Source: Yaniella halotolerans DSM 15476 (GTDB lineage Bacteria; Actinomycetota; Actinomycetes; Actinomycetales; Micrococcaceae). Taken from it: DNA of 64,000 bases. A model generated the notes under the pieces. That model was not told where the DNA came from, did not search any database, and worked only from the letters and a program-made list of their open reading frames with translations. Positions 16,975-25,289 of the stretch are shown here, one piece after another. Each line of letters starts with the position of its first letter. Position 1 is the stretch's first letter. A program made the position numbers and the translations under genes. The stretch covers positions 372,001 to 436,000 of the forward strand of contig NZ_ATVQ01000002.1 of NCBI RefSeq assembly GCF_000420805.1. The letters are read 5' to 3'.

Positions 16975-17565
16975 TCACTCTTGCGTTGCTGTCGTGGTTC
17001 TCACGTGTGCTCGTTGGCCGTGACGCCCGAAAAGACTGAGATATTCGACGGGGCCACTACTGGTCGCACCGAACCAATGCGGTGTTCGGGTGTCGAACTC
17101 CGCTGCCTCACCTGCTTGCAACAACAGATCCTGGTCCCCCAGCACCAGCCTTAGTGTTCCGTTGAGCACATAGGCCCAGTCGTGTCCCTCGTGTGATCGC
17201 AACTCGGGAATCACGTCGTCGCTACCGGCGGGCAGCACAAACTTATAGGCCTGGATCCCACCAGGGCGTCGGGTGAGTGGAATGACCACAGACCCATCGC
17301 CAACCGCCATGGGCCGCAAATCAACCCGGGGGTCTGCTGTCCGTGGGGCGTCGACCAGTGAATCAATAGTCACCCCGTAATAGCGAGCTAACGGTAGAAG
17401 CTGTTCAAGCGTTGGTCTCCGAAGCCCTGCCTCCAGTCGAGACAGTGTACTGCTCGAGATATCAGTCTCCACCGCCAGCTGCGTCAAGGTGAGATCTCGG
17501 TGCAGTCGAAGATGCTTCAGCCGGGGGCCAACGGTATCCAGGGTGTCATCAATTGATTCGCTCAT
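16975..17565 (-). CDS. XRE-family regulator with C-terminal cupin domain
   Basis: 196 residues. A helix-turn-helix of the XRE/Cro type lies at ~12-65 (LTLTQLAVETDISSSTLSRL, EAGLRRPTLEQLLPLARYYG), and a cupin sensor domain at ~105-180 (HEGHDWAYVLNGTL, then LLLQAGEAAEFDTRTPHWF). The cupin probably senses a small molecule or metal. ATG 17565 gives MSESIDD; the ribosome site is poor and the mRNA may be leaderless. It is divergent from the flavoprotein-methyltransferase operon, with two operator-like sites between, and likely represses it and itself. Confidence 0.88.
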   Translation of the reverse strand: MSESIDDTLDTVGPRLKHLRLHRDLTLTQLAVETDISSSTLSRLEAGLRRPTLEQLLPLARYYGVTIDSLVDAPRTADPRVDLRPMAVGDGSVVIPLTRRPGGIQAYKFVLPAGSDDVIPELRSHEGHDWAYVLNGTLRLVLGDQDLLLQAGEAAEFDTRTPHWFGATSSGPVEYLSLFGRHGQRAHVRTTTATQE

Positions 17566-17575
17566 GAACCATATA

Positions 17576-17609
17576 TTGCCATTTGGCAACACACATTGCA
17601 ATTTAGCAT
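17576..17609. promoter_or_regulatory. Tandem operator-like sites in the XRE/flavoprotein divergent promoter
   Basis: Site 1 is TTGCCA-TT-TGGCAA (17576-17589), with perfect 6-bp arms. Site 2 is TTGCAA-TT-TAGCAT (17596-17609), a close variant of the same pattern. Their starts are exactly 20 bp apart, about two helical turns, which suits cooperative binding of two dimers on one face. They lie 10-45 bp upstream of the XRE start and ~50-80 bp upstream of the flavoprotein start. Confidence 0.6.
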
Positions 17610-17657
17610 CCTGGCTGTCAGTCTTATACCTGATACCAACTCGAGAGGAGAATATTC

Positions 17658-18620
17658 ATGACTTCAGAACACGTTGAGAGCACATGGGATGTCGCAATTA
17701 TTGGCGGGGGTTCTGCGGGTTTAAGTGCCGCGCTAACGCTCGCTCGGTCTCGTCGCAGCGTGCTGGTTATCGATGGTGGCGTACCGCGGAATGCTCCAGC
17801 GTCTGCAGTCCACGGTCTGCTGGGTCTTGAAGGTACCAATCCCTTAGACCTGTTGAGCAAGGGACGGGCAGAGGTAACCAGTTATGGTGCTGAAGTCGTG
17901 CATTCAGCGCTGATCGATGCGATGGGTAGTTCCGAGGAAGGTTTCGTGCTGCAGTTGGAAGAGGGTTCTACCCACCGTGCAGGTCAGCTCATCCTCGCGA
18001 CCGGAGTGCAGGATGACTTCCCGGATATCCCTGGCCTTGCCGAGCGCTGGGGCCGCGACGTTGTGCACTGCCCTTACTGCCACGGCTGGGAGATTCGCGA
18101 TCAACAAATCGGCGTGCTTGCTACCGGCCCAATGTCGGCAATGCAAGCCATGCTCTTCTATCAGTGGAGTGCAAACCTGACGTTCTTCGTCAATAACGTC
18201 GAAATTCCTGCTGATCAGCTTGATACACTGCGTGATCTGAACGTCACGATTGTGTCGGGATCCGTCGAGGACATCGAGGTCGCCAATGATCAGCTCACCG
18301 GTGTCACCATAGATGATGGTACGAGCGTCGCCTTGGATGCGCTGGCGGTACCGACCCAGGTTAAAGCCCGCCTTGAGGGACTGGCCAGTCTTGCCTTGGA
18401 TACAACTGAGAACGCGATGGGCGTGGCTGTACGAGTTGATGACGCGGGCAGAACCTCAGTGCCGGGTGTATGGGCAACGGGCAACGTCATGGGCCCTTGG
18501 ATGCAGGTGAGTGAAGCTGCCGCCCACGGTGCACGTGTGGCCATGACTCTCAATGCCGAAATGGCACTGGCACGCGCTGGGCTCACCATGCCGAAACCTT
18601 CAACAGAGAAAGGGTCCTGA
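17658..18620 (+). CDS. Thioredoxin-reductase-like FAD-dependent oxidoreductase
   Basis: 320 residues. The FAD site reads IIGGGSAGLSAALTLARSRRSVLVIDGG-like in two parts (GGGSAG 16-21, then the acidic end D39), and a dithiol CPYC lies at 138-141 with HGWE after it. The second Rossmann segment, where thioredoxin reductases have GxGxxA, reads VLATGPMSAMQAML, so the usual NADPH motif is degenerate. C-terminal WATGNVMGPW binds FAD. It probably transfers electrons between a dithiol partner and an unidentified donor. ATG 17658 with GAGGAG upstream. It overlaps the methyltransferase start by one base (TGATG). Confidence 0.85.
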   Translation: MTSEHVESTWDVAIIGGGSAGLSAALTLARSRRSVLVIDGGVPRNAPASAVHGLLGLEGTNPLDLLSKGRAEVTSYGAEVVHSALIDAMGSSEEGFVLQLEEGSTHRAGQLILATGVQDDFPDIPGLAERWGRDVVHCPYCHGWEIRDQQIGVLATGPMSAMQAMLFYQWSANLTFFVNNVEIPADQLDTLRDLNVTIVSGSVEDIEVANDQLTGVTIDDGTSVALDALAVPTQVKARLEGLASLALDTTENAMGVAVRVDDAGRTSVPGVWATGNVMGPWMQVSEAAAHGARVAMTLNAEMALARAGLTMPKPSTEKGS

Positions 18621-19237
18621 TGCCGCAATTTGATAAAACCTACTGGGAAGACCACTGGACTCCCAAAGCTTCGGCACAAGACCGGCACATGCCTGTCAAC
18701 CCCTATCTGGCGAGTGAGACCAGGCACCTGAATCCTGGCACAGCGCTTGATGCTGGCTGCGGGACAGGTACCGAGGCTTTGTGGCTGGCGGAACACGGTT
18801 GGCAGGTGACCGGCGCTGATATTTCGGCAACCGCACTCGACAAAGCAGCAAAACGAGCGGCGGAAGCCGGGCAGGCGGACAGCGTCGAATGGATCGAGAC
18901 GGATGTAGCGCGTTGGGAGCCACACCGGACGTGGGATTTAGTAACGACTCACTATGCACATCCGGATACCGGCCAACTTCCTTTCTATGAACTCCTAGGA
19001 TCATGGGTGGCGGAAAACGGATCCTTACTCATTGTTGGGCATCATCACGGTACGCATCACCAACACGATCATCCGGAGGAAGCTACCGTTACCCTGGAAG
19101 CGATTGCTGAGCTATTTCATGCACCTTCCTGGAGTATCGACGCAAGCTATGAAAACACCCGGACCATCGACAGGGGTCACCACGGTGCAGGCCAGTTGCA
19201 TGATGTGGTCGTCCGCGTCCAGCGACTTCAGGGCTGA
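18620..19237 (+). CDS. Class I SAM-dependent methyltransferase
   Basis: 205 residues with motif I LDAGCGTGTEALWLAEHGW at ~44-62, motif II acidic end GADIS, and a later TDVARW segment. The N-terminus YWEDHW resembles small-molecule methyltransferases such as those for thiols, tellurite or thiopurines. The central and C-terminal parts are His-rich (GHHHGTHHQHDH). It is translationally coupled to the flavoprotein gene (shared A in TGATG), so the two likely act in one pathway. The substrate cannot be deduced; a reactive thiol or chalcogen is only a guess from context. Confidence 0.8.
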   Translation: MPQFDKTYWEDHWTPKASAQDRHMPVNPYLASETRHLNPGTALDAGCGTGTEALWLAEHGWQVTGADISATALDKAAKRAAEAGQADSVEWIETDVARWEPHRTWDLVTTHYAHPDTGQLPFYELLGSWVAENGSLLIVGHHHGTHHQHDHPEEATVTLEAIAELFHAPSWSIDASYENTRTIDRGHHGAGQLHDVVVRVQRLQG

Positions 19238-19244
19238 CGGGCAT

Positions 19245-19280
19245 AAAAAATCCCGCTGGATCTGTGTGATCTAGCGGGTT
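19245..19280 (-). terminator. Terminator of the tRNA-Ala transcript (also follows the methyltransferase)
   Basis: CCCGCTGGATC and GATCTAGCGGG pair with one G-T wobble around TGTGT. Read on the minus strand the stem is followed by six T, 7 nt past the tRNA-Ala 3' end. It also lies 8 bp after the plus-strand methyltransferase stop and may serve both. Confidence 0.8.
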
Positions 19281-19286
19281 AGTGAG

Positions 19287-19359
19287 TGGAGCTTAGGGGA
19301 TTCGAACCCCTGACCTCTTCCGTGCCACGGAAGCGCGCTACCAACTGCGCCAAAGCCCC
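19287..19359 (-). tRNA. tRNA-Ala (anticodon GGC)
   Basis: A 73-nt cloverleaf. The acceptor stem GGGGCTT/AAGCTCC contains the G3:U70 wobble that marks tRNA-Ala. The anticodon stem is CTTCC/GGAAG with loop GTGGCAC (anticodon GGC, reads GCC). The T arm is AGGGG-TTCGAAT-CCCCT. CCA is not encoded. It follows a TATACT/TTGTTT promoter and has its own terminator. Confidence 0.96.
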
Positions 19360-19377
19360 TTATCAAGTTATTTTCTC

Positions 19378-19458
19378 GTCACCGCTCCGGGCAACATCAA
19401 TTAGTATACATACCTTTTAGGTGAAAACAAATTTGAGATGTCGCTTTGGAGCGGTGAC
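19378..19458. repeat. 11-bp perfect inverted repeat flanking the tRNA-Ala promoter
   Basis: GTCACCGCTCC (19378-19388) and GGAGCGGTGAC (19448-19458) bracket 59 AT-rich bases that hold the tRNA-Ala promoter. The right arm lies 1 bp from the stop of the upstream phosphatase gene. It may be a weak terminator for that gene, a cruciform, or a miniature insertion; no target duplication is evident. Confidence 0.5.
19403..19430 (-). promoter_or_regulatory. Sigma-70-type promoter for tRNA-Ala
   Basis: On the minus strand, TTGTTT (19425-19430) and TATACT (19403-19408) are spaced 16 bp apart, ~44 bp upstream of the tRNA 5' end. They lie in an AT-rich gap between the phosphatase stop and the tRNA. Confidence 0.65.
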
Positions 19459-19459
19459 T

Positions 19460-20056
19460 TTAAACACTGGTTTGCGTTAAGGTAAATGTCCCGAAGGCAC
19501 CGGTGTTTGATTGCAACACGTGGGCCCGACAATTTTCGAGTCGAGGCACCGTGGCATAGTCTTCATCATCGCGTCCGGTAAGCAAGTGCGCGGCGGCACG
19601 CAGCGTGTTGCCGTGAGAAATAACCAGGATGACATCGGCGTCTCCTAGAGCAGCAATGACCGCGTTTGCAGTCCGGGTACCTGACTGCCGAGGGGTTTCG
19701 CCTCCTACCGGTCCTGCGTCGAGGCCGGGCAAACGAAATGCGGCATGCTGGTCTGGCCACTGTTCAGCAATATCTGTGAATACTAGCCCTTCCCAGGCTC
19801 CGCCGTCGGTCTCTTTGATATCGTCGACGGCCGCGAGTTCGAGATCTCGGCCTCGCAGCATGATGCGACCGGTCTCATCGGCACGTGCCAAAGGCGACAC
19901 AATCGCGATGTCGAATTCGGTGTGACTCCACCGGCGAGCTGCTTGTTTTGCTTGGGTTCGGCCAGCATCGTTGAGCAGGATGTCGGTTTGTCCCTGGTAG
20001 CGACCTTGCGCATTCCAATCTGTTTCACCGTGGCGGAGAAACACGAGTGTCTTCAT
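19460..20056 (-). CDS. Histidine phosphatase family protein
   Basis: 198 residues of the phosphoglycerate-mutase-like superfamily. The catalytic RHG lies at 8-10 within FLRHGETDWNAQGRYQGQTD, the acid is in the GGAWEGL region, and the second histidine is in ISHGNTLRAA. It hydrolyses an unknown phosphoester; related actinobacterial enzymes are broad acid phosphatases or phosphoglycerate phosphatases. ATG 20056. It follows rsfS by 36 bp as the last protein gene of the obg-proBA-nadD-rsfS block, a common actinobacterial position. Confidence 0.88.
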   Translation of the reverse strand: MKTLVFLRHGETDWNAQGRYQGQTDILLNDAGRTQAKQAARRWSHTEFDIAIVSPLARADETGRIMLRGRDLELAAVDDIKETDGGAWEGLVFTDIAEQWPDQHAAFRLPGLDAGPVGGETPRQSGTRTANAVIAALGDADVILVISHGNTLRAAAHLLTGRDDEDYATVPRLENCRAHVLQSNTGAFGTFTLTQTSV

Positions 20057-20092
20057 TTGTAACGTCTCACCAGTTCATTCTTTAGGGTGTGA

Positions 20093-20458
20093 TTATTCGG
20101 TTTCTGACAGTTCAATCTGTGGGGCGTCTGACCAAAGCCGATCAAGCGCATAATTTTCGCGTTCTTCATCGTGTTGAACGTGAATAACGAAATGGCCGTA
20201 GTCCAGTAGCACCCACCGGCTTTCGGATTCGCCTTCCCGTCGGGTTGGTTTCAGCTCGAGTTGTTCACGAAGGTCGTCTTCGATCTCGTCGATGATCGAT
20301 TTCACTTGTCGTTCGCTAGGTGCAGAGGCAAAGAAAAAGGCGTCGGTAATACCGAGGCGTTCTGCTACATCTACTGCGGAAATATTCTCGGCCTGCATGG
20401 TTGCTGCGGCTTTCGCAGCGATCGTGAGAGCGTTGAGTGTGGGTTCGGGTACGACCAC
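20093..20458 (-). CDS. rsfS: Ribosome silencing factor RsfS
   Basis: 121 residues matching the RsfS/Iojap family. Conserved parts are AENISAVDVAERLGITDAFF near the start, ASAPSERQVKSIIDEIEDDL, and WVLLDYGHFVIHV with ALDRLW toward the end. It binds ribosomal protein L14 and blocks subunit joining in starvation. The GTG start at 20458 has AAGGAG five bases upstream. It is downstream of nadD and the 452-residue membrane protein, the usual nadD-rsfS linkage with one gene inserted. Confidence 0.93.
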   Translation of the reverse strand: MVVPEPTLNALTIAAKAAATMQAENISAVDVAERLGITDAFFFASAPSERQVKSIIDEIEDDLREQLELKPTRREGESESRWVLLDYGHFVIHVQHDEERENYALDRLWSDAPQIELSETE

Positions 20459-20472
20459 GGAACTCCTTTAGT

Positions 20473-21831
20473 TCATCGAGTAAACAGAATAAGTGCAATG
20501 ATTAGTGCGATAACGCCAATCGCAAACACAGCGATCGAGATGGCCAAAATCCGGCGCTCAGGAGCTTCCGATTCTTTCGGATCCAAGGTATCGAGTCCAT
20601 GTGCTGAGTTTGCATCGAGGGGTTGTTCCGGTCCGGTAACCGGCATTGCGTTGGTCTCGGGCTCAGCTTTAAAGTGCTCTGCGAAATCTGGCTTGGTGTC
20701 CTTAGTGGTGGGCCCCTCTGATGCTTCCTTGTCAGAGACTTCAAAGGGACCGGTCATCATGGGTCCGCTACTGGCACGACGTGCCCGCCGCGTTGCTGTT
20801 TCGTCTTCCTGTGCCGGTTGATCTTCCGAGTGCAGTTCCTCTTGAGGCTCTTGGTTATCTACCGAAACAGTGGCGACTGCATCAGGTTCAGACTGAGCTG
20901 TTGCCTCACCGTCTTGAGTGTCTTCGTCTTCGACAATCTCAATGGCTGAGGTTTCCAGTTCTTGCAGCTCTTGGGATTTTTCGGCGAGCTCTTTCTGCCG
21001 ACGAAGCAATAAAGGGTCGATAACGTTTGGATTTTGCTCGCCCAGTTGAATAATTTCCTGGGTCAGCCGTTCCGTTTCATCACGCAATTCTGCGCGACGA
21101 ATTTCTACCGTATCCAGCCCTGACATATCCGTGATTTCAACAGCAGATTCGCCGTACCGATCCCACGTGGAGAGCACCACAGTATCTTCCGCATTATCAG
21201 CAGCTGCTTCGTCATCTTGCGGTTCTTGAGCACCTGTTGGGTCTTGTCCGACCGCAGGCAGCGGCGGTGGTGGCGCTTGCGGCGAAGTTGCGCGCCGCAC
21301 CGGCTTGGCAGGAGCACGCTGTTGTTCTTCCTGCTGAGCCTTGAGTGTCGCAATATCGTCTTGGCGTTCGACTGCGGCACGACGTGCATGTTCGCGTGCC
21401 TCACGACGGGAGCGCGGTTTCGGTTCCTGCTCCGGCTCATCCCGGCGTTTAGTGATGAGCGGCAGCATCCCCGTGGAGGTCACTTGAGAATCTGCGCGTC
21501 GCCGACGACGCGGTGGGACGGCTTCCTCGATAGGTGCATCGGCATCCGTCGGGGCATCCACCGGAGAATTCGCTGCCCGTCGACCTGCCGAGCCGTCATC
21601 TTGCTGATCAAGTTGAGCAGGTTCCAGCGGAACATCGGTCACATCACTTGCCGGCACGGGCTCGACTGTGGCCAGTGTTTCTTGGGCTCGTTGCTCCTCG
21701 CCTGCTGCACGCTGCTGGCGATCTTCAACTTCTTCTGCCCAGCGCTGGGCTTCTTCATCACGCAGTTGGGCGCGTTGTTCGCGTTCGCGTTGCAGCCGCA
21801 GTTCTCGGCGGGAAGGATAAGGATTACTCAT
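20473..21831 (-). CDS. Disordered, acidic, tail-anchored protein of unknown function
   Basis: 452 residues that I do not recognise by family. The N-terminus is a charged helix ([17 protein letters not shown]), likely coiled-coil. The body is low-complexity and rich in E, Q, A, P and R, including basic patches such as [10 protein letters not shown] second coiled-coil-like helix lies around 250-295. The only hydrophobic segment is at ~428-450 ([18 protein letters not shown]), leaving three residues after it, so it should be a tail-anchored membrane protein with a large cytoplasmic part. ATG 21831 has GGAGGA upstream and overlaps the nadD end by 8 nt. Co-transcription with nadD and rsfS does not reveal a role. 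Confidence 0.75.
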   Translation of the reverse strand: MSNPYPSRRELRLQREREQRAQLRDEEAQRWAEEVEDRQQRAAGEEQRAQETLATVEPVPASDVTDVPLEPAQLDQQDDGSAGRRAANSPVDAPTDADAPIEEAVPPRRRRRADSQVTSTGMLPLITKRRDEPEQEPKPRSRREAREHARRAAVERQDDIATLKAQQEEQQRAPAKPVRRATSPQAPPPPLPAVGQDPTGAQEPQDDEAAADNAEDTVVLSTWDRYGESAVEITDMSGLDTVEIRRAELRDETERLTQEIIQLGEQNPNVIDPLLLRRQKELAEKSQELQELETSAIEIVEDEDTQDGEATAQSEPDAVATVSVDNQEPQEELHSEDQPAQEDETATRRARRASSGPMMTGPFEVSDKEASEGPTTKDTKPDFAEHFKAEPETNAMPVTGPEQPLDANSAHGLDTLDPKESEAPERRILAISIAVFAIGVIALIIALILFTR

Positions 21832-22564
21832 CGTCTTCCTCCGGTCGATTGTTCAGTGATGATGGCACGTAGGGGGCAATATTATGACGTGAACGCTGTC
21901 CGTTGTTGTCGACATACAACCCGTATTTGCCAATATATTGGACGACACCGTCGGGTACCAGGTACCACACGGGTTTACCCGCGGCTACGCGATCACGGCA
22001 GTCGGTCGATGAGATCGCCATGGCTGGAATTTCCATCAGGGAAACCTCATCGGAGAGTCCAAAGTCTGTCAGTTCGTGGCCCGGCCGGGAAACACCGACG
22101 AAGTGTGCTTTGCCCCATAGAAGCTCGACGTCTTTCCACGTCATGATTTGTTCCATGGCGTCGGCCCCGGTGATGAAGAATAAATCTGCATCGGGGCGCA
22201 AGGATTGCACATCGTCCAAGGTATCGGACGTATATGTTTGGCCTGGTCGATCGATGTCTACCCGGGATACTGAAAACCGTGGGTTTGATGCGGTTGCGAC
22301 CACGGTCATCAAATAGCGGTGCTCTGCCGGGGAAACTTCCTTATCGGATTTTTGCCAGGGTTGCCCAGTGGGGACAAAGACGACTTCGTCAAGGTCAAAC
22401 TCTGCCGCGACTTCACTGGCCGCGACCAAGTGGCCGTGATGGATGGGGTCGAAGGTGCCACCCATAATGCCGAGCCGCGGCCGGCGACACGGTGGAGTGT
22501 GCGGAGTTTGGGTCACAGGCAACTTAACGATGTGCGGAGGTTGAGCCCTGTTGTGGCTGTTCAA
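21824..22564 (-). CDS. nadD: Nicotinate-nucleotide adenylyltransferase NadD
   Basis: 246 residues. It catalyses ATP plus nicotinate mononucleotide to deamido-NAD. The nucleotidyltransferase motif [11 protein letters not shown] lies at ~35-45, followed by [10 protein letters not shown] and SPAEHRYLM, and near the C-terminus the [10 protein letters not shown] segment stands where ISSTxIR is typical. The N-terminus has ~30 extra residues (His/Pro-rich), so the true start may be internal. As called, it overlaps the upstream small membrane-protein gene by 41 nt. Gene order proA-(small TM)-nadD is common in actinobacteria. Confidence 0.92.
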   Translation of the reverse strand: MNSHNRAQPPHIVKLPVTQTPHTPPCRRPRLGIMGGTFDPIHHGHLVAASEVAAEFDLDEVVFVPTGQPWQKSDKEVSPAEHRYLMTVVATASNPRFSVSRVDIDRPGQTYTSDTLDDVQSLRPDADLFFITGADAMEQIMTWKDVELLWGKAHFVGVSRPGHELTDFGLSDEVSLMEIPAMAISSTDCRDRVAAGKPVWYLVPDGVVQYIGKYGLYVDNNGQRSRHNIAPYVPSSLNNRPEEDDE

Positions 22565-22730
22565 CGTCGGTTGATGCTGGAGCTTCGCGACGCAGTGCTA
22601 CTGAGCGTAGCGACATGATAGCCAACAGCAGAAACATCAGCGCAGCGAAAATCGCGATACCGTATACCAGTGGGTCAAACGGCAGTTCTGTAACGGCGGC
22701 TTCTTCCGCTGCTGCTTGGAACAGTTGCAT
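22524..22730 (-). CDS. Small single-pass membrane protein, function unknown
   Basis: 68 residues. An N-terminal acidic stretch ([15 protein letters not shown]) is followed by one transmembrane helix (~22-42, [20 protein letters not shown]) and a basic then polar tail. No known family is recognised. ATG 22730 has CAGGAG ~10 bp upstream. Its 3' end overlaps the nadD frame, suggesting translational coupling. Short membrane proteins at this place, between proA and nadD, are a recurring actinobacterial feature. Confidence 0.7.
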   Translation of the reverse strand: MQLFQAAAEEAAVTELPFDPLVYGIAIFAALMFLLLAIMSLRSVALRREAPASTDVEQPQQGSTSAHR

Positions 22731-22814
22731 GGGTTTATTACTCCTGTACGTACGAGTGTTACTAGAGAACGAGCTTACCGAATTTTTCGGCTCTGATGGT
22801 AACGGTGTCGGGAC

Positions 22815-24089
22815 CTAGTCACGGATCTGACCGTCACCGCGCAGAATCCATTTTGTCGAGGTGAGTTCCTCGAGCCCCATCGGTCCGCGAGCGTGCAGTT
22901 TCTGGGTAGAAATCCCGATTTCTGCCCCGAGGCCGAACTGACCGCCATCGGTAAATCGGGATGACGCGTTGACCATTACGACGGCCGCGTCGACATCTGC
23001 GACGTAGCGTTCGGCGTTGGACAGGTTTTCTGTGACGATCACTTCAGTGTGGCCCGTCGAGTAGGTTTCCACGTGTTCGAGTGCCTGATCGATATCGTCG
23101 ACGATTTTGACCGACATCTGCATGTCCAGGTATTCGGTTGACCAGTCTTCCGCGGTTGCAGCAACAGCGTCAGCAATCCATGTAGCAGCGGTTTGGTCCA
23201 CGTGGAGCACCACGCCGGCGTGCTGCAAGCTGTTGAGCACGCTGACTCCCGTTTCTTTTGCGTCCTTATGGATGAGGACGGTTTCGGCTGCGTTACAGAC
23301 TGAAGGACGGTGTGTCTTTGAGTTGAAGACAATATCCACGGCCTTTTGTGGATTCGCCGAAGCATCCACGAACACGTGGCCAACTCCAGCACCTGTTTCG
23401 ATGACCGGTACGGCAGCATTATCAACGACAGCGCGGATCAGACCGGGACCACCGCGTGGAATGAGTACGTCGACTCCCCCACGGTAGGTTATCAAAGCGT
23501 TGGCACCCTCGCGCCCCCACTGGTCGATACCCTGGATGAGGTCTGCTGGCAGTCCACGAGATTCAAGGGCTTTTCGTAGCACCGAGATCGTCACACCATT
23601 GGTAGTTTCGGCGGCCGAACCACCACGGAGAATAACGGCGTTACCGGATTTAATACCGATACCGGCGATATCGACGGTGACGTTTGGACGTGCTTCATAG
23701 ATTGCACCAACGACGCCGAGCGGCACGCGAACCTGCTGCATGCGAATACCGTTTGGCAGGTTATTGCCTCGCATGACGTTGCCGATGGGATCGGGCAGGG
23801 CTGCGAGATCACCCAGGGCTGAGACTAAGCCGTCGATTCGTTCGTCAGTCAGCTGGAGACGGTCTAGCAGTGCCTCAGCGGTGTGTTGTTCTCTACCGCG
23901 CTGTAGATCAGTCGCATTGGCTTCCAGGATTGCAGCACGGTTGGCATCAATGGCTTCGGCCATAGCGGCTAGGGCGGCATCTTTATCGGCTCGAGAGGCA
24001 GAGGCCAGGCTCTTTTGAGCAGTGCGTGCAGCCTTGGTGACCGCGGCGATCTGGGCGGTTACGGAATCAGAATCTAGTTGAGCAGTCAT
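22815..24089 (-). CDS. proA: Glutamate-5-semialdehyde dehydrogenase (gamma-glutamyl phosphate reductase) ProA
   Basis: 424 residues, full length. It is the second step of proline synthesis, reducing gamma-glutamyl phosphate with NADPH. The catalytic cysteine lies in HRPSVCNAAETVL. Other conserved parts are VPLGVVGAIYEARPNVT, GNAVILRGGSAA, LIPRGGPGLI and GLGAEIGISTQKLHARGPMG near the C-terminus. ATG 24089. It lies 21 bp after proB, giving a proB-proA operon downstream of obgE. Confidence 0.96.
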   Translation of the reverse strand: MTAQLDSDSVTAQIAAVTKAARTAQKSLASASRADKDAALAAMAEAIDANRAAILEANATDLQRGREQHTAEALLDRLQLTDERIDGLVSALGDLAALPDPIGNVMRGNNLPNGIRMQQVRVPLGVVGAIYEARPNVTVDIAGIGIKSGNAVILRGGSAAETTNGVTISVLRKALESRGLPADLIQGIDQWGREGANALITYRGGVDVLIPRGGPGLIRAVVDNAAVPVIETGAGVGHVFVDASANPQKAVDIVFNSKTHRPSVCNAAETVLIHKDAKETGVSVLNSLQHAGVVLHVDQTAATWIADAVAATAEDWSTEYLDMQMSVKIVDDIDQALEHVETYSTGHTEVIVTENLSNAERYVADVDAAVVMVNASSRFTDGGQFGLGAEIGISTQKLHARGPMGLEELTSTKWILRGDGQIRD

Positions 24090-24110
24090 GATCGTATTGT
24101 AATCCTTGTT

Positions 24111-25277
24111 CTACTGGGTCAGCGTTGTCTGCTTCACAATGACGGTGTCATCGGTGTGCATGACGACGCGATCGTATTCGGGCCCCAATTCGGTGCGCAG
24201 TTGGCGGGTCGATTTCCCAACCATGGCTGGTAATTCGTTCACCGAGTAGTTGGTGAGACCTCGGGCGACGACGGAACCTGCGGCGTTGACGACTTCCACG
24301 ACGTCTCCTGCTTCAAATGTGCCGGAAACCCCGATGAGGCCGGCTGGCAGAAGTGAGCGGTGCCGAACGGTGATGGCTTCAACAGCACCGTCATCAATCA
24401 TAATCCGACCTCGGGAGACTGCCATGTGTTCCAGCCACGCATTGCGCGCAGATTTGCGTTCCCCTCGAGAGTCGAACCAGGTACCAATGTCTTGACCATC
24501 GATGGCCGCCTGGGCGTTCTCGGCCGAGGTGAGGAAAGTTGGAATGCCGGCATCGGTGGCAATTGAGGCCGCTTGGAGTTTTGTGACCATACCGCCGGTA
24601 CCGATTTCTGATTCAGCATCTCCGATGGAGACGTGTGACAGGTTGGCATCGGCGGAGACGTTGGCGATGCGGCGCGCTCCGGTCCGGGTTGGTGGCCCGT
24701 CGTAGAGCGCGTCAACGTCGGATAAGAGGAACAGCGCATCGGCTTTGACCACGGATGCTGCTAACGCTGCCAATCGGTCATTATCGCCAAAGCGGATCTC
24801 GTGGGTGGCCACCGCATCGTTTTCATTGACCACCGGCACCACGCCCAGGTTCAACAACCGGTTGAGAGAACGAAACGCATTGTTGTACTGGGTACGCCGC
24901 ATGAGGTCTTCTGCGGTCAGCAGTACTTGAGCCACATTGATGGAGTGTTTCCAAAAGGACTCGGAGTACTGTGCCATCAGCCGGCTCTGGCCTACTGCGG
25001 CGGCGGCCTGTTGGGTTGCTAGATCACGGGGTCGTTTGTCAAGACCCAGCGGTTTAAATCCTGCAGCAATGGCCCCCGATGACACCACAATGACTTGGGC
25101 GCCACCGTGGTAGAGCTGGCTGACCACACGTGTCAGGGTGTCAATAGCGGATACTGAGACGCTGCCTTGGCCGTCAGTTAGCGACGACGAGCCAACTTTG
25201 ACGACCATGCGACGTGCCGCACGCAGTTTCGTGCGGTCGGTAACCGGGTTTGGCATTGCCAGGTTGGGGGTGGACAC
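24111..25277 (-). CDS. proB: Glutamate 5-kinase ProB with PUA domain
   Basis: 388 residues. An amino-acid-kinase domain (VVKVGSSSLTD at ~27-37, VVSSGAIAAGF, FGDNDRLAAL, GTGGMVTKLQAA) is followed by a C-terminal PUA domain (~295-370). It phosphorylates glutamate to start proline synthesis and is normally inhibited by proline. The start is GTG 25277 with GAAAG upstream, 12 bp after the obgE stop. The PUA domain is typical of bacterial ProB. The same window also holds proline degradation genes, at its other end. Confidence 0.96.
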   Translation of the reverse strand: MSTPNLAMPNPVTDRTKLRAARRMVVKVGSSSLTDGQGSVSVSAIDTLTRVVSQLYHGGAQVIVVSSGAIAAGFKPLGLDKRPRDLATQQAAAAVGQSRLMAQYSESFWKHSINVAQVLLTAEDLMRRTQYNNAFRSLNRLLNLGVVPVVNENDAVATHEIRFGDNDRLAALAASVVKADALFLLSDVDALYDGPPTRTGARRIANVSADANLSHVSIGDAESEIGTGGMVTKLQAASIATDAGIPTFLTSAENAQAAIDGQDIGTWFDSRGERKSARNAWLEHMAVSRGRIMIDDGAVEAITVRHRSLLPAGLIGVSGTFEAGDVVEVVNAAGSVVARGLTNYSVNELPAMVGKSTRQLRTELGPEYDRVVMHTDDTVIVKQTTLTQ

Positions 25278-25289
25278 GAAAATTCTTTC

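Noticed and set aside
16790-16978. Short minus-strand frame between the PBP and XRE genes
   Set aside because: 62 codons, no ribosome site, no protein-like pattern; treated as intergenic.
21217-22146. Plus-strand open frame of 309 codons
   Set aside because: It is antisense to the nadD gene and the tail-anchored protein, is Arg/Cys/His-rich in a shadow-like way, and matches no family.
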